The position numbers and the translations under genes are program-made. A stretch of DNA of 64,000 nt from Amphiduros pacificus (lineage: Eukaryota > Annelida > Polychaeta > Phyllodocida > Hesionidae): contig OX439004.1 in NCBI GenBank assembly GCA_949316495.1, positions 29,914,904 to 29,978,903 on the forward strand, in the 5' to 3' direction. This document shows, in pieces, positions 10,602 through 23,345 of the stretch. Each line of letters begins with the position of its first letter. The stretch's first letter is position 1. The notes under the pieces are model-generated. The model worked only from the letters and a program-made list of their open reading frames with translations, did not search any database and was not told the origin of the DNA.

Positions 10602-11588
10602 GGTATAGACCAGAAGGTTTCCACCCTGTTATCCCAGGGTCTCCAGGCTAACACCAGGAGGACCTACAGCTCGGCCCAGCTGCAATTCATAGGTTTTTGC
10701 AAGTCATTTGAACTTATTGCACTTCCCGCAAGCGAAAAAACCATACTAAGATATATAGCCCATCTCAGTCAAAAACCCGGCAGGAATGGGCCCTCATTAA
10801 CTCCCACAACCATCTCCGTCTATTTATCAGCCATCAGATCATTGCACATCATCCATGGTTTTGACCCACCACCCACCAACACCCCCAGGGCACTATTAGC
10901 ATTAAGGGCAATTTCCCTGGCCGCCCCCCCCACCACAAAAAAGCACCCAATCGATTTTAAACTTTTATGTCCTATGTGTAGGTTGACCCCCCTGGGCTAC
11001 CTGGGCTACCTCTGGCAGGCGGCACTATCCCTAGGATACTTCGCTTGCCTCAGAGGTGCTGAGTACATGGGTGTAGCTCAGCCGAGCAGGGCAACCTGGC
11101 TGGTGCCGCCCCCTAGGGTATCCCAGGTCGCCTTCGGAACGTTAGCCAACTGTAAGTATCTGTCATTCTCAGTGTCCCGCACAAAGACACAGGTAAATGG
11201 TATGCTGAAACGTGTAGGATGCTCCAGTCATGACGTATGTGCCCACTGCTACATGTGGCGCTACCTACAGGTAAGGGCCAGTAAATCCACTAAAGGAGCC
11301 ATTGACCCATCCTCCCCCCTATTTGCTGATGAAAAGGGTAATGCATTATCTAAACATTCCCTTAATAACCAGATAAAAGCCCTGATTTCTCGCCTGGGCC
11401 TGGATCCCTCTGGTTACTCAAGCCACAGTCTCAGGAGTGGAGCAGCAACCCAAGCAGGTAATGGGAACTGGCATGACTGGGAACTGGCTGCCCTCGGGAA
11501 CTGGAGGTCCAGTGCCTACCAAGGCTATATAAGAGATACAGGTATTCATGAGATCACATATGCAAAAAGACTAACACACTGTAAATAA
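10602..11588 (+). CDS. tyrosine recombinase of the Ngaro-like element
   Basis: An open frame runs from at least 10602 to 11588, starting upstream of its first ATG. The N-terminal part (NTRRTYSSAQLQFIGFC) resembles the SAM-like core-binding domain of DIRS/Crypton-type recombinases. The C-terminal catalytic part shows an Arg in SLGYFACLRGAEYM, the HSLRSGAATQAG block (H-x-x-R) and a terminal Tyr in WRSSAYQGYIR. Such enzymes integrate a circular cDNA instead of using an integrase or endonuclease. Its position after RT/RH is typical of Ngaro. Confidence 0.9.
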   Translation, partial: GIDQKVSTLLSQGLQANTRRTYSSAQLQFIGFCKSFELIALPASEKTILRYIAHLSQKPGRNGPSLTPTTISVYLSAIRSLHIIHGFDPPPTNTPRALLALRAISLAAPPTTKKHPIDFKLLCPMCRLTPLGYLGYLWQAALSLGYFACLRGAEYMGVAQPSRATWLVPPPRVSQVAFGTLANCKYLSFSVSRTKTQVNGMLKRVGCSSHDVCAHCYMWRYLQVRASKSTKGAIDPSSPLFADEKGNALSKHSLNNQIKALISRLGLDPSGYSSHSLRSGAATQAGNGNWHDWELAALGNWRSSAYQGYIRDTGIHEITYAKRLTHCK

Positions 11589-11652
11589 ATAATTCCTATC
11601 ACCAACTCATGGCCTTAGACTCCCACTCATCTAGAACAGATTCCCACTCATC

Positions 11653-11919
11653 TATGGGCGTATGGCCATGAGAGCCAAGCCTAGCTTAGTTAAGTAGGTA
11701 TAGGTGTACAGGTTTTGCAATTAATTGAGTAAAACTAGTTGATATATGTATTAAAATGTAATTGGTAAAATGTTTTGGTAAATTGGATTTATGTATAATT
11801 GATGTGTGTAGCACCACAATGGCTGGCAGCTACTGTAACAGTGTAGGACAGATTTATTGTAGTAAGTGGCTAAATAAATCATTTGTGACCAGTTATTGAG
11901 GTGTTCTGTTTCCTTCTAA
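11653..11919 (+). repeat. split repeat B1
   Basis: This 267-bp block ends with TTCCTTCTAA directly against A2. It is identical by eye to 12147-12413. It contains AATAAATCATTTG, which could supply a poly(A) signal. Confidence 0.9.
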
Positions 11920-12095
11920 GGAAGCTTTATATGTATGTTATAAAGGTGGTTAGAGGTCACACCAAATAAGTCACAGCCAGGGTAATTGCACTTGGCCCCC
12001 CCCCCCCATGGGGTGCATAGGGATATAAACCCCTGGCACAGACATTGCCGCCTCTTCCAGTCCACTGACGCTCAGGTAGGCGGACGTCTTTTTCG
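11920..12095 (+). repeat. split repeat A2
   Basis: Second copy of the left-end block, lying directly after B1. It is separated from B2 by a 51-bp spacer (12096-12146). Confidence 0.9.
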
Positions 12096-12146
12096 CCCGC
12101 CATCCCACCCTTTTAGAACTATAATTTTAGCCATCAACACATGGCT

Positions 12147-12413
12147 TATGGGCGTATGGCCATGAGAGCCAAGCCTAGCTTAGTTAAGTAGGTATAGGTG
12201 TACAGGTTTTGCAATTAATTGAGTAAAACTAGTTGATATATGTATTAAAATGTAATTGGTAAAATGTTTTGGTAAATTGGATTTATGTATAATTGATGTG
12301 TGTAGCACCACAATGGCTGGCAGCTACTGTAACAGTGTAGGACAGATTTATTGTAGTAAGTGGCTAAATAAATCATTTGTGACCAGTTATTGAGGTGTTC
12401 TGTTTCCTTCTAA
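12147..12413 (+). repeat. right split repeat B2
   Basis: Right end of the Ngaro-like element, ending in TAA at 12411-12413. Unrelated intron sequence follows. Confidence 0.9.
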
Positions 12414-12899
12414 CAGATATATAAATGTTGCATGCACAGGTTGGGGACTGATCAAGCATAATCGGAGATATGTGTTTACTGAGGGACTGTTGGCTAATCA
12501 TGGAACATAAAGTAAGAGTCAGATTCTTATCAAGCAGGCAGTTAGATAATCAGTTTTAGAAGTTGACCACTTGGTCTGCCTTCATTTGAGGTATCTTGCC
12601 TCGGTGTTGGCAGGGGATCGCTGGACCTCTTCTCTTTAAGTCCCATTGATAAAAGCCAGATGCAGACCAGAGGAGACATCAAATGAATTACACTACCTAA
12701 TTGTATAATAACAGCTTAATGTGACAAATTGTTTGTTTTTAGGGAGGTGAATATCTTTGCCACTTGATATAGATTATCAAATGTACACCTCGTCAAAACA
12801 TTTGTATCTTTTAAATTTTATTTGTAGATGAGGTATTCATAATAGAGCATTATAATAGGGGTCCGATGCCTTGCAAGCATGGAGTGGCTCTTGACTCTG
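12414..12899. other. intron 1 sequence, nothing recognised
   Basis: Intronic sequence with no supported feature. Confidence 0.5.
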
Positions 12900-13025
12900 A
12901 GCGTTTTGTTAAGTGATTTGCTGTGAGTGTTTTGTTAAGTAATTTGCTGTGAGTGTTTTGTTAAGTGATTTGCTGTGAGTGTTTTGTTAAGTGATTTGCT
13001 GTGAATGTTTTGTGATTTAAGTGTT
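12900..13025. repeat. 26-bp tandem repeat
   Basis: Four near-identical 26-bp units plus a degraded end, each with TTTTGTTAAGTGATTTGCTG. Confidence 0.88.
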
Positions 13026-14776
13026 TTAACCCATATTAAACCCATATTAGGTCACCTTTTCTGCTGTTGTGTAAGAAAATATCAGCAGTCCCAACAAACC
13101 TTTGTATAACCTGCAGAATTAACTCTAGTCTTTATATTTGATAAATATCTAATTTATGTGATAATTTCTACTTCTACATCTACATCTATAACCAATTGGC
13201 ATCCCTACATAGAAATTGGTATTTCTACATAACATAAAGGAAATAAATGTCCTTTTGGTGTCGATATCCCTGTAAGAATCCTTTAAAATTCATTGTAAGT
13301 TATGGATGAAATATCTAACGTTTGTGAAAATATCTATCTCGTGTAAAACTGTCTAACTCATGTCAAACAAATATCTAATTTAGAAGAAAAAGATATGATT
13401 TCGGCGAAAAATACTTAAGAATTGCTGTGGAATACACTGCGAATATTGATAAATGGCTTCGTTGAAAGGCAAGAGGCTTTGTTAGAGGTAACAGTTTTCT
13501 ACACCTTTGAAAATAAGGGGCATTTTGGGCTTTTGATCACAGCTGTAGCTTTTTTCCTCACCATTAATTACAAAGCCTTTTAGTATTATTTCTTTGCACA
13601 GAGTACATCCATCGCAGTCTTTAAATATTAAAGTAATGAAAATATATGATTTTCCAGATTTTTTTAGATATACGGATTTTTTTCAATACAAAAAATCTAC
13701 CAAAAAAAAAGAAGATAAAAAATATCAAAATCTACACAATTCATAATAAGCTAAACGCTGAATTGTACCGTTAAAATTATATTTTTCTGTACAAAAATAA
13801 ATATTAAAAAAAATATTTTTAAATATTTTTTGTAAAGAAATGTTTAACCTGATACTGGTTGATAACTAAACAAACTGATGCTAAGTAAAAAAACGTATCC
13901 AAGTCTAAACACAAGCCTAACCACTTTTTTCCCGAAAAGTTCAACCAAAATGTTATTCAGATATCTAACATTTGTGCCAAGGAATTAAACATTAGCATTA
14001 GGGAATTTACATGTAAAAACAAATCACATCAGATTCTGTTTTTAAAAAATGTTAAGATATACGGAACATGGTGAAATGAGAATGTATATATAATTCTCGA
14101 GAATTCTCGAGAACTCACCATCCTCAAATGATAATCATAACCTTTTGATAAAATGCTTTTATCACGTGACACAAAATGCTCTATTTTGATAGTTAAGGTG
14201 TGTATGCCGTACGAGAAAGGAAATATTTTAATAGAGATTGATATATTTGTATAACGTTATTTAAATATTATTCAAAAGTTTACGTAATTCTTGACTGATA
14301 GAAGCAATGTATTATTATTAAACCTGATTCCACCGGGATCAGCTTGGACCGATTATTCTTTTTTTCTGCTTGACTCGCGTGGCTTGACCAACAATAATAT
14401 ATAATCGGAGATAGCATATTTCTGGGGATAACGCCCATATATGGAACCTATATGAATCCTTTATATGATAAGTTTGCTGATGATCAATTCAGGAAGCACT
14501 GATAGTTCTTATTCTTTGTAATATTATATGCTTGGCTCTTGACATGGGCACGTAGATAGCTTTCATAATTTTAAATACATTAAGTTACTCATAGACATAT
14601 CACTAACATTGACATTGTGCTGCAATTGATTCGGCAATACTTTCATGTTTTTATCTTCAGGCCAATGGGAATAAACAAGCTGATAGCTATTTTTTATATC
14701 TATACATGTGTCTATAGGAGGGTTTTCTTCATCGAATATGGTAATGATGCGCTATCATTAAAAAAAAACATCTCAC
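13026..14776. other. AT-rich part of intron 1
   Basis: Very AT-rich intron sequence. The only structured site is a perfect 20-bp palindrome, TTCTCGAGAATTCTCGAGAA, at 14094-14113. No exon is apparent before the exon 1 donor. Confidence 0.5.
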
Positions 14777-15644
14777 CTGTGTAAATGAGGGAATCCGCCT
14801 CGGGGCGATAAGGGAAAGTAGTGTCCTTGAGATAGGCACAGTCCAGACAGAGGAACACATAGGTGCCGTCCAGCATGCCCTCATCCAGCGCCGACAACAA
14901 CAGGTTCCTCATGTCGTTGGCATAGGAGATCATGATGATGATGCGGGCCTCCTGCTTCAGAGACCTCACGATTTCCTGTTGTTTTTGCAGGTTCTCCTCG
15001 TTGACCACGTTTCCGCTGACTGTGGTCTCAATCAGGTGGTAGAATACCGTTTTGCCACTGTTCTCCAGTTCGCTTGCCGTAGCTTGAGCGGTGAGTCTCA
15101 TGACATCCTCGTTGGTGGTGATTATACCGACCCTGTCCCACCCAAACAGCGTGACTACGGCGTTAAACATGGGAGCGAATCCGGTCCAGGGCCCTACCGT
15201 CCTGGTGAAGGTTGGGTACTGGACCTTGTCTGAGAGCAAGGAGCTGGCACATCCATAAGAGACGACGGGAATGCCCCAAGCTGCGGCCAGGAGGGAGATG
15301 GGTTGACAGACCACGCTGCAGCCCTCCCCAATGATAGCATCAAGGTCGTCGACGGAGGCCCACATGTCCACGGCCATCTGCATCCCTCTCTGGGGCTTAC
15401 ACCAGGTGTCTCTCCACACCCACTCTATGGCGTACCCCGGAAGCAGTTGCCGTTTCTCCACCTCTTCCAGGCCCACCACTATAGCAGAGCCCATGGTGGG
15501 GCCTACCTCCCACTCGTGTGACCAGGGCACGGCGTACCCCACGGTCAGAGTACCATTCAGGCCTACCCCTTGCACGTTAGGCGCACCAACCTCCAGACCC
15601 TCCCAGCTCCATACCCATATTAACGTCAACATATACAGCATCAT
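14777..15644 (-). CDS. receptor guanylyl cyclase-like, exon 1 (signal peptide and N-lobe)
   Basis: First coding exon of a natriuretic-peptide/guanylyl-cyclase-type receptor: 289 residues plus one base. It opens with a hydrophobic signal peptide (MMLYMLTLIWVWSW) and continues as an ANF-receptor ligand-binding domain. Family blocks visible include VGYAVPWS (about residue 36), LLPGYAIEWVW, a Cys pair around IGEGCSVVCQPISLLAAAWG (about 107-125), LLSDKVQYPTFTRTVGP and LFGWDRVGIIT. NGT near residue 30 is a possible N-glycosylation site. The frame ends at a GTGAGA donor (14776-14771) and phase 1 fits exon 2 exactly. Such receptors bind extracellular peptides and usually make cGMP through a cytosolic cyclase domain, which lies outside this window. 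Exons 1-3 together give about 397 residues, close to a whole ligand-binding domain. Confidence 0.92.
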
Positions 15645-15779
15645 CGCGTGAATAATGACAGAATCTTTCTCAGAACTCGCTAAAAAATAGCAAATTATCT
15701 TGAAGCCGTCATGTGGTAATCTGCGCTTTCTTCTTGGAGAGTTAATCCATGTTTAGTCTGTTCTCGGGTTCCATCTCGC

Positions 15780-15790
15780 TATATATATAC
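15780..15790 (-). promoter_or_regulatory. possible TATA box of the receptor gene
   Basis: On the minus strand AGTATATATATAG lies about 140 bp upstream of the receptor ATG (15644). That leaves room for a short 5' UTR. TA-rich sequence is common here, so this is only a candidate. Confidence 0.3.
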
Positions 15791-18149
<2,359 letters not shown>

Positions 18150-18690
18150 ACTGTCTCAGACACATTTAGGCCGGATGCCGGTCGGGAAGTAAACATTGGC
18201 TAGTCTCACAGGGTGCCGGGTGCCGGGGAGGTAATCAGCGATAATCAGATATTTGCCTTAGTTGTGGTCACATTATACACGTATGCCGCACGACACGTGC
18301 AAGATTAAATGACAAAGACTTCTGTGATATATATCCTAAAGACGTCTTGTAATGCCCCAGTTACATTTGCACCGGTTGCCGACCGTGAATAAAAAATCGG
18401 TCGACTTCACAGGGTCCTTGGCAACAATCTGAGATATGCTGTAGCTGTGGTCACATTATTAATACCTCAGTCATACATTTGCAGGGAGTTCATCAGTGGA
18501 AATCACAGATATGCCGTAGCTGTGGTCACATTATACACGGGTGACACACGGCACATGCCAAATTAGATGCCATAGACGTCTGTAGGATATTCTGAAGATG
18601 TCTGTCTCATTTGACAGACGTCTGTAGGGTATCCTTAAGATAGACACATGAATGATATCCTAAAGATGTCTATATAATATCGAAGGGAGT
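18150..18690 (+). repeat. dispersed repeat with GACGTC palindromes, copy 1
   Basis: This block contains internally repeated segments, with GTGGTCACATTATACACG near 18266 and again near 18522. It has several AGACGTCT-type palindromes (about 18341, 18569, 18614). A related block lies in opposite orientation at about 44650-44975. It codes for nothing recognisable; it is an uncharacterised interspersed repeat. Confidence 0.7.
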
Positions 18691-19296
18691 CCCTTGGATC
18701 ATCATAATACTTGGCGAAAAGACATCGGGGAAACGGCGGCAACTTTATTTTTGCAGCTAAAAGTTCCCGATGTACGATGTCTTAAATCTGTCCAATTGTG
18801 GCTGATGATCTCCTGGTGCCCTCACGGCAGCTGGGCATCTTTACTGAAATCGGCGCAAATTTGACCGGGGTATTAAAAAGATTTGCATTAAGTAACCCAA
18901 ATTTGGCGAAAATAAAGAAACTCCAACAATTTTTTCCCTATTTCTCAGATCAAAAGCATATTTGTTTATATCTGTGATACATTTGAAACATTTATATAAA
19001 ACTGGTCATAGATGGGCCAATGGGAACACTCAGAGCTCCTTCCAAACAAGAATAATCAACTTCATCTTTATCATGGAGGGCAATGACACTGGTCATGAGT
19101 GATCATATGCACTTGTGCGACACCATTACCAGTGTTCAATGATAGTTACCTTATTATATGACACTGATTAACCCCCACACTGACACATCAAGACTTTATT
19201 ATATACTGTCTTCTGCGGAGCGTCTTGGTTAACACAATGAGTTATGTATTGATTGCAAACCAAAAGCAATGGATTCTAAAAGGTACGTCATCTATT
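18691..19296. other. intergenic sequence, nothing recognised
   Basis: No supported feature between the GACGTC-rich repeat and the 22-bp array. Confidence 0.5.
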
Positions 19297-20781
19297 ATTA
19301 CGCCATACATCCTTCATATAAGACAATATATGGTCACATATAAGACAATATATGGTCACATATAAGACAATATATGGTCACATATAAGACAATATATGGT
19401 CACATATAAGACAATATATGGTCACATATAAGACTTAACGCCATACATCCTTCATATAAGACAATATATGGTCACATGTAAGACATTACGCAATGCATCC
19501 TTCATATAAGACAACATATAGTCACATATAAGACAATATATGGTCACATGTAAGACAATATATGGTCACATATAAGACATTATATGGTCACATATAAGAC
19601 AATATATGGTCACATATAAGACAATATATGGTCACATGTAAGACATTACGCCATACATCCTTCATATAAGACAATATATGGTCACATATAAGACAATATA
19701 TGGTCACATATAAGACATTATATGGTCACATATAAGACATTATATGGTCACATATAAGACATTATATGGTCACATATAAGACATTACGCCATACATCCTT
19801 CATATAAGACAATATATGGTCACATGTAAGACAATATATGGTCACATATAAGACATTATATGGTCACATATAAGACAATATATGGTCACATATAAGACAA
19901 TATATGGTCACATGTAAGACGTTACGCCATACATCCTTCATATAAGACAATATATGGTCACATATAAGACAATATATGGTCACATATAAGACATTATATG
20001 GTCACATATAAGACATTATATGGTCACATATAAGACATTATATGGTCACATATAAGACATTATATGGTCACATATAAGACATTATATGGTCACATATAAG
20101 ACATTACGCCATACATCCTTCATATAAGACAATATATGGTCACATGTAAGACAATATATGGTCACATATAAGACAATATATGGTCACATATAAGACTTTA
20201 CGCCATACATCCTTCATATAAGACAATATATGGTCACATATAAGACAATATATGGTCACATATAAGACATTATATGGTCACATATAAGACAATATATGGT
20301 TACATATAAGACATTACGCCATACATCCTTCATATAAGACAATATATGGTCACATATAAGACATTACGCCATGCATCCTTCATATAAGACAATATATGGT
20401 CACATATAAGACAATATATGGTCACATATAAGACAATATATGGTCACATGTAAGACATTACGCCATGCATCCTTCATATAAGACAATATATGGTCACATA
20501 TAAGACAATATATGGTCACATATAAGACATTGCGCCATGCATCCTTCATATAAGACAATATATGGTCACATATAAGACAATATATGGTCACATATAAGGC
20601 ATTACGCCATACATCCTTTATATAAAACAATATATGGTCACATATAAGACATTACGCCATACATCCTTCATATAAGACAATATATGGTCACATGTAAGAC
20701 AATATATGGTCACATGTAAGACAATATATGGTCACATGTAAGACAATATATGGTCACATGTAAGACATTATATGGTCACAT
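19297..20781. repeat. 22/28-bp mixed minisatellite
   Basis: A 1.48-kb array of a 22-bp unit (core ATATGGTCACATATAAGAC) is broken at irregular intervals by a 28-bp variant containing ACGCCATACATCCTTC. Roughly 60-70 units are present. Single-base variants recur (CATGTAAGAC for CATATAAGAC, ACATTATATGG for ACAATATATGG), giving patchy higher-order blocks. Open frames through it are by-products. Confidence 0.95.
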
Positions 20782-20937
20782 ACGTGCATGTGCACCATAA
20801 TGAATAAAAAAAAATTCATGTAAACTTGTTGCGTTCACTTTTGGACTCCAATGTAATTTCGGGAAATAACAATGTGCGAGTTTTTTTTTCACAAGGCATC
20901 CAAGTAAAGATATTGATAACTTGGACATGTTAATATT

Positions 20938-21680
20938 ATCTTAATAATAATCCTATGATGTCTGCACGCACATCCGATTTAGGGACCAATCATGGCAGTC
21001 GAAAGACAATGACAATAATTTCGACCAATCAAAGAGCAGCTAATAGACGATTACAACAAGTGTCCATCGCGGGAAGCGATGATCACCATAGTGTTCTCCA
21101 ATCACCCATCGGCAAAGCCCAGGTAGGTGATCTGGAGGGGTTTGTCGAACGTCCATGGTCTCTACCAACTGCAACCAAAGAAAAGTTTGGTGGAGTTGAT
21201 TGAGCTCTAGTGAAGTAAAAAGTCGCCAGCTGCAAAACCTGTGGTAAACCCGTTTAAACGTCAAAATTGAACCCGTTTCAACTGCTGTTAAAACGGGTTT
21301 GACTCAATTTTTGCAGCTGGCGATTATTATCAAGTATTTATATTTTCCTTATTTAATGTTATCCAAAGAATAATCAAGCTTCTTTATGAGATTTTAAACA
21401 TAATCATACATAAAATATGAATTATCACTAAAACAGTTGGGTATTTAAAAAATAACATCTAAACGAGATTATACATGAAAAGCAAAAATCTCAAACCTCT
21501 CCAGATCACCTATCTGGGCTTTGCCGATGGGTGATTGGAGAACACTAATGATCACCACGCACCTGTCTACATTTCAACATCGCATAAATGACTTCCTCGG
21601 AATCAAATAATTAAACAACTGAGAAAAAAATGTTAATTTACAAGTTTCATTTGGGGCAGCTACGGATTTGTCTAGTTCAC
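20938..21680 (+). repeat. interspersed repeat, copy 1, split by a MITE
   Basis: Sequence from CTTAATAATAATCC to GGATTTGTCTAGTT is shared with about 54728-55047. Both have the same landmarks in order: GCACATCCG.TTTAGGGA, GTGTCCAT, a GATCACCA block, CAAATAATTAAACAACTGAG, and TTGGGGCAGCTA. In this copy the 459-bp MITE at 21089-21547 interrupts it. The other copy gives the pre-insertion state. Confidence 0.82.
21089..21547. mobile_element. 459-bp MITE with 56-bp terminal inverted repeats
   Basis: The ends are inverted repeats of 56 bp (21089-21144 and 21492-21547), starting TAGTGTTCTCCAATCACCC and matching at about 54 of 56 positions. The 10-bp direct repeat ATGATCACCA flanks the element (21079-21088 and 21548-21557). 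Only one GATCACCA block exists in the related sequence near 54880, so this is the target duplication. Long TIRs with a 9-10 bp duplication fit Mutator-like (MULE) elements, but no transposase is present to confirm the superfamily. Inside, 21228-21325 is a further fold-back with CGCCAGCTGCAAAA arms. Confidence 0.88.
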
Positions 21681-21689
21681 CATATCCAC

Positions 21690-23345
21690 AAGATAATCAC
21701 ATCGGCACATCGAGGTAAAGTCGCATATCTATCTCCGCAATATTCTTCATCAAATCTTACTCTGTGACCGAGTTTCCTATTCTCTTAATCACATGTAATA
21801 ACATGACCAATTTTTGTTGCGGTTTGGATTAGAAAGTAGGCCCAAAATCCAAAATATGCAGTCGAAATTACTGAAAAATAGACAATTATTCCTTCGGAGT
21901 ATTGTGGTAATTTCAATATTAATCTCTCTCACCAAATGGCCTTCCTAATATACGCTTAACCCCCCCCCCGTATTTTAAATGGTCTGTTCCTGAATACCTA
22001 TTCTGCCCAACAAACAAATAAAATAGACTTTTCGAAAGCTTGAATTGATTTAATCTAGTGTTTTTTTGCATGTGCATGTGCAAGACTCCACCAACAAGAC
22101 CTGGAAAAAGAAAATATTTTGTATCAACTTTCAACCACCAGTTTTTACTGCTTTCACAGCTGGATCCCCGTTATTACAAATGATTTTTCCTTTAACACAA
22201 TATTTGTAAATGCACTCGTGGCTCTATCATTTACAACTTTAGTTTTGATATATATTGTTTATTAGCAACCAAGCTGAGATTGAATATCTGTTCCAATTTG
22301 CCATAAGATGTGAGGCCCGTACCGATTCCGTTTTGGTCTGTACCGTTTGCAAACGGATGTTTGCAAAAATGTTACAATTTTCAGTAACAATTTTTTTAAT
22401 GTTACAATTTTCAGAACGCATTCCAGTCCCTGTTTGGACCTACACAACACTAAAAATGGTGCAAAAGGATTGTACCAACTCATGTTTTGGGGGATTAGAG
22501 AGTTGAGTGGTCACTACCGTTAGTCTTTAGATAGTGGACAAGGCACCATGCATTCATGTCAACATAATTACTACACCAAATAGATTTTCTTTCAAATCCT
22601 GGTAATATTATAGAAAATAAACCCCTTAAATATTTAACAAGTTTTGAACTTTTATATATTCTATGGTATGTTATAGTGATAAAAACAATGAAATAACGAG
22701 AGACCAGACAAGACCTTTTGTGTCAGTGATTGCATGGGAAATGACACCATTTATTGGCTACATGGGAAATGACACCATTTACTAGGAGCATGGGAAGTGG
22801 TCAGTGTTAGCACACCTCACAAAAATGTCACCCATTGATGAAGTGGTTCCTGTTTACTTTCTATTAGTTTGCACCAGACCATGTAAATAACACATGTTTG
22901 TGACGCCAAAACATAAAGTGTGCGAAACTCCGCTGTCTATTGAGAAAATCACTAACACGTTAATCCTTAAGCTCAACTGAATAGGATGTTAACTGACAGA
23001 CCTCTACCCCTGTGAGGGAACGGACCAAGAGAGGTGGAATATCAGACATTTTCTCACTGTTTATTGATTTTTGTTTGGTTGACTTTTATTTTTTTTCATA
23101 ATGTGATTAGTTATTGGAGTAAACTGCCTGAATGATATTTTACTTATTGCAGTATTTCAAAACTTGACGAAAGCATTCATGAAATGAGGTTTTCAAGCAC
23201 TTTTTCCTTGCATAACACAAATGTTTATACCCCAAACTTTGCGATAAAAAGTTATTACATATCATATTTGCCTTACATAAATTTGTCTGCCATTTAAAAT
23301 TGGATAACTCTTCAGCTAAATTCCAAATCATTGGACCCTGGACAC
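21690..23345. other. intergenic sequence, nothing recognised
   Basis: AT-rich. A short direct duplication (ATGGGAAATGACACCATTTA) occurs near 22735-22785. No gene is supported. Confidence 0.5.

Larger units (their letters stand above)
6671..12413 (+). mobile_element. Ngaro/DIRS-type tyrosine-recombinase retroelement
   Basis: A 5.74-kb element in intron 1 of the receptor gene. Its ends are split direct repeats in the order A1 (6671-6847), coding region, B1 (11653-11919), A2 (11920-12095), B2 (12147-12413). This arrangement is known from Ngaro and PAT elements of the DIRS order. Coding parts in order are gag-like, reverse transcriptase/RNase H, and tyrosine recombinase. I see no methyltransferase domain, which favours Ngaro over PAT. 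By eye B1 and B2 are identical and A1 and A2 differ only in a C-run length, so the insertion looks very young. It looks whole, with no obvious break in the three coding parts. TAA precedes A1 and A2 and closes B1 and B2, consistent with recombinase-mediated insertion of a circle at a short shared core. Confidence 0.9.

Noticed and set aside
14094-14113. Palindrome TTCTCGAGAATTCTCGAGAA as a heat-shock element
   Set aside because: Spacing does not give alternating GAA/TTC units with 2-bp gaps. Kept only as a palindrome.
14979-15651. Plus-strand open frames over receptor exon 1
   Set aside because: They are antisense shadows. The minus-strand frame has clear ANF-receptor motifs and a signal peptide.
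19297-20781. Regular array that could be mistaken for a CRISPR
   Set aside because: Units are contiguous 22- or 28-bp repeats without unique spacers, and the genome is eukaryotic with introns and SINEs.
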